Of a stretch of 64,000 nt of DNA, positions 21,136-31,500 are shown in pieces. A model generated the notes under the pieces. That model was not told the DNA's origin. It saw only the letters and a program-made list of their open reading frames with translations, and ran no database searches. The stretch is from Chitinophagaceae bacterium (GTDB taxonomy: Bacteria > Bacteroidota > Bacteroidia > Chitinophagales > Chitinophagaceae), in NCBI GenBank assembly GCA_016721385.1, contig JADKIE010000002.1:620001-684000 (forward strand), written 5' to 3'. A program made the translations under genes and the position numbers. Numbering within the stretch: position 1 is the stretch's first letter; every line of letters begins with the position of its first letter.

Positions 21136-23111
21136 TTAGTATCGCATCAATTTGTTTACCAACTCAGCAAGCCTACTATACGCCATAAAGTGTTTTTCCA
21201 ATTCTATATTAAAAGGAATGGGTGTGTCCAAACTTGCACAACGCATAACCGGAGCATCTAAATAAGTAAAACAATGTTCGGCAATCCATGCTGCAATTTC
21301 GCCACCAAGGCCACCAATTAAAGTGTCCTCATGTAGTAACAAAACTTTACCTGTGGCTGCAACAGCCTCTTCAATAGCATCGTAATCCAATGGCAGCAAT
21401 GTTCTTAAATCTAAAATATAAATAGAGATTTGTGGATTGTTTTTTGCATAGTCTAATGCCCAATGCACCCCTGCTCCGTAAGTAATTATTGTAATATCAT
21501 CTCCTTCTTGCACAATATTGGCTTTGCCAATTTCTACCTCGTAATAATCGTTGGGTACTTGTCCGCTTACGCTACGATACAAAGCCTTGTGTTCAAAATA
21601 TATTACGGGATTAGGGTCGTTAATTGCTGCAATTAATAAGCCCTTTGCATCTGCCGCAGTAGAAGGGTACACTACTTTTAAGCCAGGTGTTTTTGTAAAC
21701 CAAGCCTCATTACTTTGGCTATGAAAGGGGCCAGCTCCTACGCCACCGCCCGTAGGCATACGTACAACCACATCTGCATTTTGCCCCCAACGGTAATGTA
21801 TTTTTGCCAAGTTATTTATTATTTGATTAAAGCCTACTGTAGCAAAATCGGCAAACTGCATTTCCATTACGGCTTTATATCCTTCTAAACTTAAACCCAA
21901 TGATGCACCCACAATAGCACTTTCGCAAATGGGTGTGTTGCGTATTCTATCTTTCCCAAACTCTTGTACAAAGCCTTCAGTAATTTTAAATGCACCGCCA
22001 TATTCTGCAATATCTTGCCCCATAATAATTAGGTTGGGGTGTTTTTGCATGCTTAGACGTAATGCATCTTGAATTCCATCAATGAACCTTTTTTCGGTCG
22101 CTGGTGTATGGTTGGTAGTTATTTGTTGCTTGTGAGGGGCATATACATCATTCACTTCTTCATCAGTATCCACCAGCATTGGCTTAGCTTGATAGGCAAT
22201 CGCTAATTCACTTTCAATATGTGCTTTAGTTTCTTTTCGTATGTCTTCTATTTGTGATTGCGATAATATATTTTGTCGAGTAAGATAATGCTCGTAGTTT
22301 TTTACAGGATCTTTTGTTTCCCATTCTTCAAATAAATGTGGCGGCACATATTTTACTCCGCTGGCTTCTTCATGCCCCCTCATTCTAAACGTCATGCACT
22401 CTATTAAATATGGCTTTTGATGTTTGATACAATATTCTCTTACACCTTTAATGGTATCGAATACTTCTAAAATATTATTGCCATCAATTTGTACGCCGCC
22501 CATTCCGTAGCCCTTGGCTCTATCTACCAAACTACTACACCGGTATTGTTCATTAGTAGGAGTACTTAAACCGTATCCATTATTTTCTATTAAAAAGATA
22601 ACGGGTAAATCCCACACCGCCGCTACGTTTAAAGCTTCATGAAAATCACCTTCGCTGGTGCCACCATCGCCTGTAAATGCTAAAGATGCTTTTTGTTGGT
22701 TAGATAATTTATAAGCCAAAGCAACTCCATCGGCAATGGCTAATTGTGGGCCAAGGTGCGATATCATTCCGCAAACATGATGCTGTTTGCTACCAAAATG
22801 AAAACTTCTTTCTCTGCCCTTGCTGTACCCTTCTTTATTGCCTTGCCATTGCATAAATAATTTGCTCAATGGCATATTACGGCCCGTAAATACTCCTAAA
22901 TTTCTGTGCAAAGGCATTATCCATTCATCTTGCTGCATAGCCATTGTTGCGCCAACTGCTATTGCCTCTTGTCCAATACCGCTAAACCACTTGCTTATTT
23001 TTCCTTGTCGAAGCAACACAAGCATTTTTTCTTCAATCATACGGGGCAAAAGAATTGCTTTGTATATATCGGTTAGTTGTTGGTTAGATAGATTTTTTTA
23101 TCGAAATACAT
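21136..23111 (-). CDS. Fused E1 alpha-beta 2-oxoacid dehydrogenase (branched-chain type)
   Basis: The N-terminal half is an E1-alpha subunit with the thiamine diphosphate motif GDGGTSEGDFHEALNVA, and the C-terminal half an E1-beta subunit (GQDIAEYGGAFKITEGF, ADFATVGFNQI, GGGVGAGPFHSQS). The single polypeptide performs decarboxylation and lipoyl transfer of 2-oxoacids, most likely branched-chain, as the first component of a dehydrogenase complex. The open frame starts at a TTG (23049). Adding one A to the seven-base run at 23093-23099 extends it to the ATG at 23111 and gives MYFDKKNLSNQQLTDIYKAI, the usual start. No E2 or E3 gene is in the window. Confidence 0.92.
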
Positions 23112-23146
23112 GCAACAAAGTTAATGTAATAGAACACAGAAAGTTT

Positions 23147-23160
23147 GCCACAGATTACAC
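23147..23160. repeat. Dispersed repeat copy, GCCACAGATTACAC
   Basis: The 14-mer is identical to the start of copies at 58751 and 59198 and resembles the degenerate copy at 30297. It lies upstream of the E1 gene and outside any gene. Confidence 0.6.
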
Positions 23161-23322
23161 AAATTATCGTACGAGTATTTTTGTAATTATAGCGTATTTA
23201 TACAGACTACTTGGTGAAACATGCTTTTCACTTGGTGAAATTTTTGTTTTCATTTTCTTTAACATAAAATGTTTGTGTAATGGTTTGTAAGACCGCATCT
23301 TAATGGTATAAACTATTGTATT

Positions 23323-24480
23323 ATGAACAAAAACTCAAAACTTGCCATTATTTTCACTGTAGTAATCACCGCTATTGTATTAAGTGCTTTTACAAAATCA
23401 TCTGTGCAAACAAAAAGAACAGTGGTTGTGCAACCTAAAATACAAGCCGCCATATTATTGGATGTTAGCGGTAGTATGGATGGCCTTATTGAGCAAGCTA
23501 AAGCACAACTTTGGAATATGGTAAGCACAATGGGTAAGGCAAAATGCGGTAATGATATTACGCCGCAAATTGAAATTGCATTGTATGAATATGGCAGAAG
23601 CACAAATGATGTACAAGCAGGATATGTAAAACAGTTAAGCGGTTTTACCAGCGATTTAGACAGTTTAAGCAAAATTTTATTTAGCCTTAAAACCAATGGT
23701 GGCGATGAATATTGTGGGCATGTAATTAAAAGCAGTCTTAATGAACTTGGTTGGGATGCTGCACCCGAAAACTATAAAGTAATTTTTATTGCAGGCAATG
23801 AAGATTTTTTGCAAGGCAATGTAAAGTATGTTGATGCTTGTGCGTTAGCCAAACAAAAAGGTGTAATAGTAAATACCATTTATTGCGGAAGCAGAAGCCA
23901 GGGAATTATTGAGCATTGGAATTTGTTGGGAGAGTGTGGCAATGGCAGTTTTACAAATATTAATCAAAACGATAAGATAGATGATATACCAACACCGTAC
24001 GATAGTTTATTAATTACAATGAATGGTAGTTTAAACAATACTTATTTAGCCTATAATTATACCGGCAGTGCAAAACTACAAGAAGTAGTTGTTGTAGACA
24101 ATATGAACTATAAAATGAGTAAAAGTGCCGCAATAAAAAGAGCTAAAGTAAAAGCAAACAGTAAAGTGTATAACAATGCCACCTGGGATTTGGTTGATGC
24201 AAAAGAAAAAGACAAAAACGCTATTGCTAAGTTAGATAGAGCTGCTTTACCCGATAGCTTACAAAAGAAAAGCAATGATGAGCTGGAAAAATTAGTGGAA
24301 GAAAAAGCAAAGCAACGCAGCGTTGCACAAAAACAAATAGAAGAACTTAATGCTAAAAGAGATGCTTATATAGCTACCGAAAAAGCAAAGAATGCTACAA
24401 AAAGCACAAGCAATATGGAAACCGAAGTTGAAAGAATAATTAAGGAACAAGCTAAGCGCTTTAATATGACAATACAGTAA
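23323..24480 (+). CDS. VWA domain protein, membrane-anchored or secreted
   Basis: The 385-residue protein begins with a hydrophobic segment (residues 7-24) that could be a signal peptide or anchor. A von Willebrand factor A domain follows at about residues 40-230 with the metal-ion-dependent adhesion site DVSGSMDG. Residues 250-385 are charged and largely helical, with a predicted coiled coil (KAKQRSVAQKQIEELNAKR). VWA domains mediate metal-dependent protein contacts; the partner is unknown. The gene is transcribed divergently from E1 and ends in a hairpin shared with the holin-family gene. Confidence 0.85.
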   Translation: MNKNSKLAIIFTVVITAIVLSAFTKSSVQTKRTVVVQPKIQAAILLDVSGSMDGLIEQAKAQLWNMVSTMGKAKCGNDITPQIEIALYEYGRSTNDVQAGYVKQLSGFTSDLDSLSKILFSLKTNGGDEYCGHVIKSSLNELGWDAAPENYKVIFIAGNEDFLQGNVKYVDACALAKQKGVIVNTIYCGSRSQGIIEHWNLLGECGNGSFTNINQNDKIDDIPTPYDSLLITMNGSLNNTYLAYNYTGSAKLQEVVVVDNMNYKMSKSAAIKRAKVKANSKVYNNATWDLVDAKEKDKNAIAKLDRAALPDSLQKKSNDELEKLVEEKAKQRSVAQKQIEELNAKRDAYIATEKAKNATKSTSNMETEVERIIKEQAKRFNMTIQ

Positions 24481-24500
24481 AAATATTTGGTTTAGAGAAA

Positions 24501-24531
24501 AGGTTAGGTGCCGTACCGCCTAATCTTTTTT
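24501..24531. terminator. Terminator between convergent genes
   Basis: GGTTAGG pairs with CCTAATC (one wobble) around a short GC-rich loop, followed by TTTTTTTA on the plus strand. It overlaps the stop codon of the minus-strand gene. Confidence 0.65.
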
Positions 24532-24891
24532 ATTTTTATCAATATGTACACTTGCTTTTATTTTGCCATTTACCAAACCATTAAAAAACGACAATAAAAC
24601 ACTAAACAACATGGCGTGCCAAAACGATACAACACTAAAACCATGCACAAAATAATCATCTAACATAATTACACAGGCGTTTATTACAAATAAAAACAAG
24701 CCTAAAGTAAAAATGGTAGCCGGTAGCGTAAATAGTACTAAAAGGGGTTTAATAAAAAAATCTAAAACAGAAAGTACAACGGCAACCATAATAGCACTCC
24801 ACATATCCTCTACCTTAATACCGGGTAAAATATATGCCAGTATAAAAACATTTACCGAGCAAACCAATATTTTAAGCAACCAATTTTTCAT
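24520..24891 (-). CDS. Phage holin family 4 (PF04020-type) membrane protein
   Basis: This 123-residue protein has four hydrophobic helices, beginning LLKILVCSVNVFILAYILPGI, with KPLLVLFTLPATIFTLGLF in the middle. The family is named after a phage holin, but chromosomal copies like this one are widespread small membrane proteins of unknown role. No phage genes lie nearby, so I do not read it as lysis. It converges on the VWA gene and shares its terminator. Confidence 0.8.
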   Translation of the reverse strand: MKNWLLKILVCSVNVFILAYILPGIKVEDMWSAIMVAVVLSVLDFFIKPLLVLFTLPATIFTLGLFLFVINACVIMLDDYFVHGFSVVSFWHAMLFSVLLSFFNGLVNGKIKASVHIDKNKKD

Positions 24892-24957
24892 AATTATCTT
24901 GTCAGGAAATACATAAATTGTAATAAATTATCCAATTTTTGTTTGTTTGTATAAGTT

Positions 24958-26238
24958 TTACACAACCACAAGTTCGTAAAAATTTTGTGGGTTTAAATAT
25001 TTTTTTGCTAATTCTCTTAACTCTTCTGCTGTTATAGTTTTTATGGTTTGCACCGAGTTGTAAAAATAATTTTCATCTAAATTATTAAGCAATAAATTCT
25101 TCCATCGGCCCATAATTTGAAAAGGGCCGTCCAAATCGCCCAATATTGTACCTATTAAATAATTACGAACAAGCATTAACTCTTCTGCATCTACCAACTC
25201 CTCTCGTAAACGTTGCATTTCTTTATACACCTCTTCAATTGTTGCTTCGCAAACATCTTTCCCTGCATCTGTACTAATCATCCAGGCAGTAGGCCCAATA
25301 TGGTTTTGAATGTAACTATGTATGCCGTATGTGTAGCCTTTATCTTCTCGTATATTGCTCATTAACCGGCTTCCAAAATAGCCGCCAAACAATGTATTTA
25401 ACACCATTACTTTCATAAAATCGGGGTGATGGCGGTTAGGAAATTCTCTTGCAATTCTAATTGAGCCCTGCACACCATTAACATCGATTTGCTTGCGATA
25501 TTTTTTTTCTGCTGCCGGCAATTTATTTATTAGTGGTAATTGATAAACGTATGGTTTTAATGGCAGTGTTCCAAAATTTTCGTTTAACTGTTCCTTTAAA
25601 TTTGCAGGTATTTTTCCGCTCACAAAAATTACACAACTTCCGTTTACATAAAGCGCACTAAAATATTTTTTTAAATCGGCGGTAGTAATAGCATCTAAAT
25701 CTTCGGCATTTAAATATGTACCGTACGGATGATTTTCGCCGTACAAATAAGCATCAATTAAACGGCTGGCAACAAAATCACTTTTTTGTAAACTTACACT
25801 TAACCGTTGCTTGGTATTTTGTTTGTAAATATTAAATTCTTCATCGCTAAAGACAGAATCTGTAATCATTTCTTTTACCACCGGCAAAAGTGAGCCAACG
25901 TATTTATTAAGACCGGATATAGATACCACGGCGGTTTCATTATAGCAACCTCTGTTACAGTGTGCACCAAAATATTCAAAATACTCATTTATTTGAAATG
26001 CAGTTTTGGCACTTGTGCCATTTTTTAGCAATGAGTTGGTTGCGCCAGCTACCCCTTTTAATTTTTCAAAATTATTTCCGGCGGCAAACACCAGCTCAAC
26101 CTGTAAAACCTCCTCTACGCCAGCATTAACGGCAAAAACCTCTACACCATTATTTAGTTTATATTTTTCGTAAGGTTTAAGTTTTAGGTCAAACTCAACA
26201 GCATCTTTTATTTTGGGGCTAATCGTTCTGTCTATCAT
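24958..26238 (-). CDS. M16 family peptidase, non-catalytic partner
   Basis: This 426-residue protein has the two-domain M16 (pitrilysin/MPP) fold, with LNNGVEVFAV at the start, GYFGSRLMSNIREDKGYTYG and a C-terminal AKKYLNPQNFYELVVV. The zinc motif HxxEH expected at about residue 70 is replaced (VAGATNSLLKNG), so it should not cut on its own. In such pairs the inactive subunit supplies the R/Y substrate-binding motif, which is present here. The catalytic subunit is the next gene upstream, two bases away, so they form an operon and probably a heterodimer. Cellular location is uncertain, since no signal peptide is seen. Confidence 0.9.
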   Translation of the reverse strand: MIDRTISPKIKDAVEFDLKLKPYEKYKLNNGVEVFAVNAGVEEVLQVELVFAAGNNFEKLKGVAGATNSLLKNGTSAKTAFQINEYFEYFGAHCNRGCYNETAVVSISGLNKYVGSLLPVVKEMITDSVFSDEEFNIYKQNTKQRLSVSLQKSDFVASRLIDAYLYGENHPYGTYLNAEDLDAITTADLKKYFSALYVNGSCVIFVSGKIPANLKEQLNENFGTLPLKPYVYQLPLINKLPAAEKKYRKQIDVNGVQGSIRIAREFPNRHHPDFMKVMVLNTLFGGYFGSRLMSNIREDKGYTYGIHSYIQNHIGPTAWMISTDAGKDVCEATIEEVYKEMQRLREELVDAEELMLVRNYLIGTILGDLDGPFQIMGRWKNLLLNNLDENYFYNSVQTIKTITAEELRELAKKYLNPQNFYELVVV

Positions 26239-26240
26239 TG

Positions 26241-27472
26241 TTAATTATTAGAATAATAATACAATGTATTACTATTGTTGTCATCAAATATTATTTTACT
26301 CTCTGCAACTAGTTGCTCGGCTGTTACGGCCCGGTATTTTTGCAACTCGGTGTTTATTAAATTTGCATCGCCCAGTAATTCGTACATAGCAAGGCTTGTG
26401 GCACGGTTCATTACACTCATATCTTCAAAAGCCATCATGCTTTCGGTTTTGTTTTTTACTTTTTCAAGCTCTCTTACATCAATTCCTTGTTGCAGTTTTT
26501 TTATTTCTTCATTTACGGCAGTTTCGGCATCTTTCATATTTACGCCTTTTACCAGTTTGCCTTCAATGGTTAGCAATCCGGCATCGGTACTGCCCAAATG
26601 GTAACATTCTATATTGCTAAATAATTGTTTTTCTTTAACAAGGCTTTGGTATAGTCTTGATGATCCGCCACCGCTCATTATTTCTGTAATTAAGTCGGCT
26701 ACATAATAACGGTCATCTGTACGTGAATAAATGTGCCAGCATTTATATAAAGCATCTAACGGTACATTCGCTTTTACTTCCGCCGTTCTTGCAGCGGCTT
26801 GTTTAGGCTCCTGTGGTAAATTGCGTACATATTTTTCGCCGGAGGGAATTGAGCCAAACCATTTTTCGGCAAGCTCTTTTACCTGTATTGTTGTTACATT
26901 GCCTGCCACAACTAAAATGGCATTGCAGGCTGTGTAATGTTTAAAAAAGTTTTTACATCTTCTAAAGTAGCATCTTCTACATGTTTTAATTCTTTACCAA
27001 TTGTCATCCATTTATACGGATGTGTAGTGTATGCCAATGCTCTTATTTTATGCCACACATCGCCATAGGGTTTGTTTATATAATTTTCTTTAAACTCTTC
27101 GCAAACTACTTTACGTTGCACTTCCAGGCTTTTTTTGCTAAAGGCAAGTGAAAGCATCCTATCGCTCTCTAACCAAAAAGCAGTTTCAATATTTTCGGCC
27201 GGTAACTGGCAGTAATAATTGGTTAAATCGTTTGTGGTAAAGGCATTATTTTCGCCGCCGGCTTTTTGCAAAGGCTCATCATAATCTGCAATATTTATGC
27301 TTCCACCAAACATTAAATGCTCAAACAAATGGGCAAAACCTGTTTTATCAGGATTTTCATCTTTTGCACCAACATTATAAATAACATTAACAACGGCCAT
27401 GGGTGTGCTTTTATCTTCATGCACAATAACTTTTAAACCGTTAGCCAATTCAAAGCGTTCAAAATGTATCAT
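26241..27472 (-). CDS. M16 family zinc peptidase, catalytic partner, frameshifted
   Basis: The N-terminal part (26912-27472) carries the inverted zinc motif HLFEH in FAHLFEHLMFGG and the downstream Glu region (EVQRKVVCEEFKENY). The C-terminal part (26241-26909) continues with the second M16 domain (GGGSSRLYQSLVKEKQLFS). Between them one base is missing in the A/T run at 26943-26948; correction restores VKTF, then KHYTACNAILVVAGN. The whole is about 410 residues, the normal length. It is predicted to degrade or process peptides with the non-catalytic partner encoded immediately downstream. Confidence 0.9.
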
Positions 27473-27512
27473 AGTGCAAATGTACTACACAGAAGATGTT
27501 CTTACATCACTT

Positions 27513-28699
27513 TTACCTGATACTAATTGTAGTAATAGAAAGAATAAGAATTTTATCATTTCGTTTTACATAAACCTTTATGGTTTCATTGGGCGTTTGT
27601 AAAATATCTTTATAGGCTTGAATATTATTGGATAAATTGGTGTTTACACCAATAATTTGATCGCCGGGAATAAACCCTGCTTTTTTTGCAGGGGATCCAT
27701 CAACCACATCTTCCACAATAATTTGCCCTTTAATATAATACATACCCAAGCCGGTGTAAGCATAATCAAACCCTTCATTAAAATTTTTATTGGGAGTAAG
27801 ATGAATTTCCCTTGCCGGATAGTTTATAATTAAATTAAACCTGCGGAGCAAATCATTGCCAATTAGCCCGCCTAAATAAGGATAATTAGTAACATTAAAT
27901 TCGTCGTTATATAAATAGGTTGGTATGTTTTTAAATTTATATGGCCCTAGTTTAAATTCTTTAATTACTGTAAGGCGCATTTGTAGTTTGCCGCTCATTC
28001 CTTCGGCTTGTGTAACAACAGGTTTTCGTTTGCTTAGCAAAAGACTGCTATCCGTTACAAATTTATCGCTTAACAAAAGATATAAACCTGCACCGGTATC
28101 CAAATAAAAATTAAAACCAACCTTTATTTTATCTTTTAAACTGGCCCATTGTATAGGCAAAGCTGTAAATATTGGGTTTAGCGTTGCTCCGCCTTGCGGA
28201 TACTTTATATTTCCGAGAGACAAAACATCTATATAAGAACTGTCAAAATCTATTTTTACAATGTATTTACTAAAAAAGCTATATCCTATAATACCATCAA
28301 TTTTTCGCCATAAACGCTGCTTAATACGCTATAATCGTTTACATGAAAATTTAAATGAGGGATAGATAAATCAGGAAGATGGAGTGTTTTATCAAACACA
28401 AAAGGAACTTTTCTGATACCACCAATGCCTGTAATGGTAGTATCCGAAGCTGTTACAGGAATATTAAATTCGGTACAGGTTGCCGAGTCTAATGAAATTC
28501 CGCCACTGCCGGTATCCAAAATAAAATTAAGGGTATCCGGTACGTTTTCGAATCGGGCATTTACTATCATTACACCTCCGCTGTATTGCTTAAATGGGAA
28601 ACGGGTAATTAATTTTGAATCGGGTTGAGATAATATTTCCTGTGCAAAACCGGTTAAGCTTTTATACAATAGTAATATGGTTAAGCAAAATAATCTCAT
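27513..28699 (-). CDS. Secreted retropepsin-like aspartyl protease with C-terminal PDZ domain, frameshifted
   Basis: The signal peptide covers residues 1-19 (ending GFAQ). Two pepsin-like half-domains carry the active-site motifs LDTGSGG (first part) and LDTGAGL (second part). A PDZ domain follows (GLGMYYIKGQIIVEDV, SPAKKAGFIPGDQIIGVN). The frame is broken at the five-base run 28301-28305. One added base joins GEK to IDGIIGYSFFSKYIVKIDFD. The combined length is near 395 residues, as in other Bacteroidota proteins with two aspartyl-protease halves and a PDZ. It is likely periplasmic; substrates are unknown. Confidence 0.88.
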
Positions 28700-28732
28700 A
28701 AGCCGTTATTCGAATTTACAAACTAATGGATG

Positions 28733-28740
28733 TACTTTTG
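28733..28740 (+). promoter_or_regulatory. mqnC promoter -7 box
   Basis: TACTTTTG matches TAnnTTTG and lies 24 bases before the mqnC ATG. The upstream gene is divergent, so this is likely the promoter of the mqnC-DUF3817 pair. Confidence 0.6.
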
Positions 28741-28764
28741 CAGCCAATTACATAAACGGAGCTA

Positions 28765-29889
28765 ATGGAATTACCTAACTTATACAAAAAAGCACTTTCC
28801 TTTGAATTTCTATCTGTAGAAGAAGGGATGTTTTTGTTTGAAAACGCTGCTTTAACCGAATTAATGTACGTAGCCAATGAGTTACGCAAAACACAAGTAC
28901 CTCACGGCAAAGTAATCTGGCAAATAGATAGAAATGTAAACACTACAAACGTATGCATTGCCAACTGTAAATTTTGCAATTTTTACCGCATTCCGGGACA
29001 TTCAGAGGCCTATATAACAGATATAGATACGTATAAGCAAAAAATTGAAGAAACCATTAAGTATGGTGGAGATCAGTTGCTTTTGCAAGGCGGCCATCAC
29101 CCAGAGCTAGGCTTGCAGTTTTATGTAGATTTATTTAAGCAATTAAAACAGCTTTACCCCAATATTAAATTGCATACACTTGGCCCGCCGGAAATAGCAC
29201 ATATTACAAAGCTTGAAAAAAGTACACATAGAGAAGTTTTAATTGCTTTGAAAGAAGCCGGGATGGATAGTTTGCCGGGTGCCGGTGCCGAAATACTAAC
29301 TGATAGGGTTAGACGATTAATTAGTAAAGGCAAATGCGGTGCACAAGAGTGGTTAGATATTATGCATGAAGCACACAAACTTAACATAACTACCAGCGCC
29401 ACCATGATGTTTGGCCACGTAGAAACATTGCAGGAACGGTTTGAACATTTAGTAAAAATAAGAGAGGTGCAAAGCCGCAAGCCTGAGGATGCAAAAGGCT
29501 TTTTAGCATTTATAGCATGGACGTTTCAGGATGTGGATACACTATTAGCCAAAATACGTGGCGTACAAAATTTAACAACTGCCGAGGAGTATATACGCAT
29601 GGTGGCTTTAAGCAGAATAATGTTGCCAAATATTAAAAACATACAAGCCAGTTGGCTTACAGTAGGCAAACAGGTTGCACAACTTTGTTTACAAGCAGGA
29701 GCAAACGATTTTGGCAGTATTATGATAGAAGAAAATGTAGTAAGTGCTGCCGGTGCACCACACAGGTTTACAAGCACCACCATACAAGAAGCCATTAAAG
29801 AAGCCGGGTTTGAGCCACAATTACGTAATCAACAGTATGAGTGGAGAGAAATTCCTTCATCAATAAAAGAACAAATAATAAATTATTAA
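28765..29889 (+). CDS. mqnC: Cyclic dehypoxanthinyl futalosine synthase (radical SAM)
   Basis: This 374-residue radical SAM enzyme has the cluster motif CIANCKFC (about residues 66-73), matching the CxxxCxxC of the MqnC/CofH group. Family signatures include IWQIDRNVNTTNVC, GGDQLLLQGGHHPEL, SLPGAGAEILTDRVR, TTSATMMFGHVE and AWTFQ. MqnC cyclises dehypoxanthine futalosine in the alternative menaquinone pathway, so the organism probably makes menaquinone by the futalosine route. The MqnE paralogue is less likely given DSLPGAGAEIL and WTFQ. The next gene starts five bases after the stop, so the two are co-transcribed. Confidence 0.9.
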   Translation: MELPNLYKKALSFEFLSVEEGMFLFENAALTELMYVANELRKTQVPHGKVIWQIDRNVNTTNVCIANCKFCNFYRIPGHSEAYITDIDTYKQKIEETIKYGGDQLLLQGGHHPELGLQFYVDLFKQLKQLYPNIKLHTLGPPEIAHITKLEKSTHREVLIALKEAGMDSLPGAGAEILTDRVRRLISKGKCGAQEWLDIMHEAHKLNITTSATMMFGHVETLQERFEHLVKIREVQSRKPEDAKGFLAFIAWTFQDVDTLLAKIRGVQNLTTAEEYIRMVALSRIMLPNIKNIQASWLTVGKQVAQLCLQAGANDFGSIMIEENVVSAAGAPHRFTSTTIQEAIKEAGFEPQLRNQQYEWREIPSSIKEQIINY

Positions 29890-29893
29890 TTAC

Positions 29894-30208
29894 ATGACTC
29901 AAAATAACAGCAAAAATACTTTGCACAGGTTTAGATTGATTGGCATTGCCGAAGGGATTTCGTTTTTAATATTATTGCTTATAGCCATGCCACTAAAGTA
30001 TATTTACCATCAACCGTTGGCCGTAAAATATTTTGGGTGGGTACACGGTGCTTTATTTGTTGCCTACATTTATCTTGCCTTTTCTGTTTTTGCAAGTTTT
30101 AAAAAGCCGTTTAGTTGGCTGGCAAAAGCAGGCGTTGCAGCATTTTTACCATTGGGTACATTTGTTTTTGACAGGCAGTTAAAAAAGGAAGAGTTAGCAA
30201 TGAAATAA
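29894..30208 (+). CDS. DUF3817 small membrane protein
   Basis: This 104-residue protein has three hydrophobic helices. It opens with RFRLIGIAEGISFLILLLIA and contains KYFGWVHGALFVAYIY, both typical of the DUF3817 family of inner-membrane proteins. The function of the family is unknown. It sits five bases after mqnC, but no link to quinone synthesis is established. Confidence 0.85.
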   Translation: MTQNNSKNTLHRFRLIGIAEGISFLILLLIAMPLKYIYHQPLAVKYFGWVHGALFVAYIYLAFSVFASFKKPFSWLAKAGVAAFLPLGTFVFDRQLKKEELAMK

Positions 30209-30296
30209 GGAGTTAAAAACAGGAAAATTAAAATCCTCTTTTCTTATATGTTTTTGTGATATAAATTCAGGTAATTTATTTTAATTATAGTAATAA

Positions 30297-30331
30297 ACAA
30301 TCCGTGTTAATCTGTGAAATCTGTGCGTAAA
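30297..30331. repeat. Degenerate copy of the dispersed CCACAGATTACACA repeat
   Basis: In reverse orientation this stretch reads as repeated ATCTGTG and ATCCGTG units, similar to the inverted half of the 59198-59254 copy. It ends within one base of the ATG at 30333. Confidence 0.45.
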
Positions 30332-30332
30332 T

Positions 30333-31499
30333 ATGGATAATTTAAAATCGCAGTTTTTATTAAGAGATGATATTACTTTTTTAAACTTTGGCTCGTTTGG
30401 TGCATGCCCAAAGCCTGTGTTTGAAAGGTATCAGCAATATCAATTAGAGCTTGAGCAAGAGCCGGTGCAGTTTATTACTGTAAATGGCTTGCAATATTTA
30501 AAGCAATCCAGAGAGGCATTGGCAAATTATATTGGTTGCAATGCAGATGATGTAGTGTATGTTACCAATCCATCTTACGCAGTAAATATTATTGCAAAAA
30601 GCTTTAATCTTGCTCAAGATGATGAAATATTAACTACCAACTTAGAATACGGAGCCTGCGACAGAACATGGAATTATTACTGCAACAAGGTAGGTGCAAA
30701 ATATGTACGACAAAAAATTGAATTACCGATAGCATCTAAAGAACATTTTATTGAGCAGTTTTTTAAAGGCCTCACTCCAAAAACAAAACTGGTTTTTATA
30801 AGTCACCTTACAAGCTCTACAGGATTACGTTTACCTGTAGAGGAAATTTGTGCAATAGCTAAAGAAAAAGGCTTAATAACTTTTGTTGATGGCGCTCATG
30901 CTCCGGGGCAACTGCCCTTAAACTTACAAACCCTGCAGGCGGATATATATACGGGAGCCTGCCATCAATGGATGATGACACCAAAAGGCTCTTCCTTTTT
31001 ATATGTGAAGAGCGACTATCAAAAACTTTTTGATCCGCTGGTTATTAGCTGGGGTTACCAAAGTGCGGCGCCCTCTCATTCGCAATTTTTAGATTATCAT
31101 CAAATGCAGGGCACAAGGGATTTTTCGGCTTTTTTGTGCATACCCAATGCAATAGCGTTTATGCAACAAAATAATTGGGAGGCTGTTTCACAACAATGTA
31201 AAGAATTGGTGCAACAAAATGCTGCAAAGTTTTGCTCATTGCTGAATGCAACCGCCATTGCCCCTGTAACAGATGATTTTATTTGCCAACTGTATAGCAC
31301 ACCAATAAAAACCAAGCAACCCATAGATTTGTACAAACATCTTTTTGATAAATACAAAATTGAAGTGCCGGTAATGGTGCATGAGGATAAAGTTTTTCTT
31401 CGGTATTCTATACAAGCGTTTAATTCGCAGCAAGATTTGGATAAACTTTACAATGCAGTTAAAGAAATAATGAGCACTACCAGCTTAATTGAGCCATAA
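30333..31499 (+). CDS. Class V aminotransferase-fold protein (isopenicillin N epimerase-like), PLP lysine replaced
   Basis: This 388-residue protein has the fold-type I features of the isopenicillin N epimerase/EgtE-like group: FLNFGSFGACPKPV near the start, VTNPSYAVNI, TTNLEYGACDRTW, FVDGAHAPGQLPL and TPKGSSFLYV. The lysine that holds pyridoxal phosphate normally lies in an HKW motif at about residue 213; here the sequence is HQW. One base change (AAA to CAA) would explain it, so it is either an error or a real loss of aminotransferase chemistry. The DGAHAPG aspartate that binds the PLP ring nitrogen is kept. The substrate is unknown. It stops one base from the convergent gene. Confidence 0.8.
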   Translation: MDNLKSQFLLRDDITFLNFGSFGACPKPVFERYQQYQLELEQEPVQFITVNGLQYLKQSREALANYIGCNADDVVYVTNPSYAVNIIAKSFNLAQDDEILTTNLEYGACDRTWNYYCNKVGAKYVRQKIELPIASKEHFIEQFFKGLTPKTKLVFISHLTSSTGLRLPVEEICAIAKEKGLITFVDGAHAPGQLPLNLQTLQADIYTGACHQWMMTPKGSSFLYVKSDYQKLFDPLVISWGYQSAAPSHSQFLDYHQMQGTRDFSAFLCIPNAIAFMQQNNWEAVSQQCKELVQQNAAKFCSLLNATAIAPVTDDFICQLYSTPIKTKQPIDLYKHLFDKYKIEVPVMVHEDKVFLRYSIQAFNSQQDLDKLYNAVKEIMSTTSLIEP

Positions 31500-31500
31500 T

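Noticed and set aside
24520..24891. Holin-family and tail-fibre-like genes as signs of a prophage
   Set aside because: No integrase, terminase, capsid or portal gene is present. The fibre genes have secretion signals and lie with two-component systems; the holin-family protein is a common chromosomal type.
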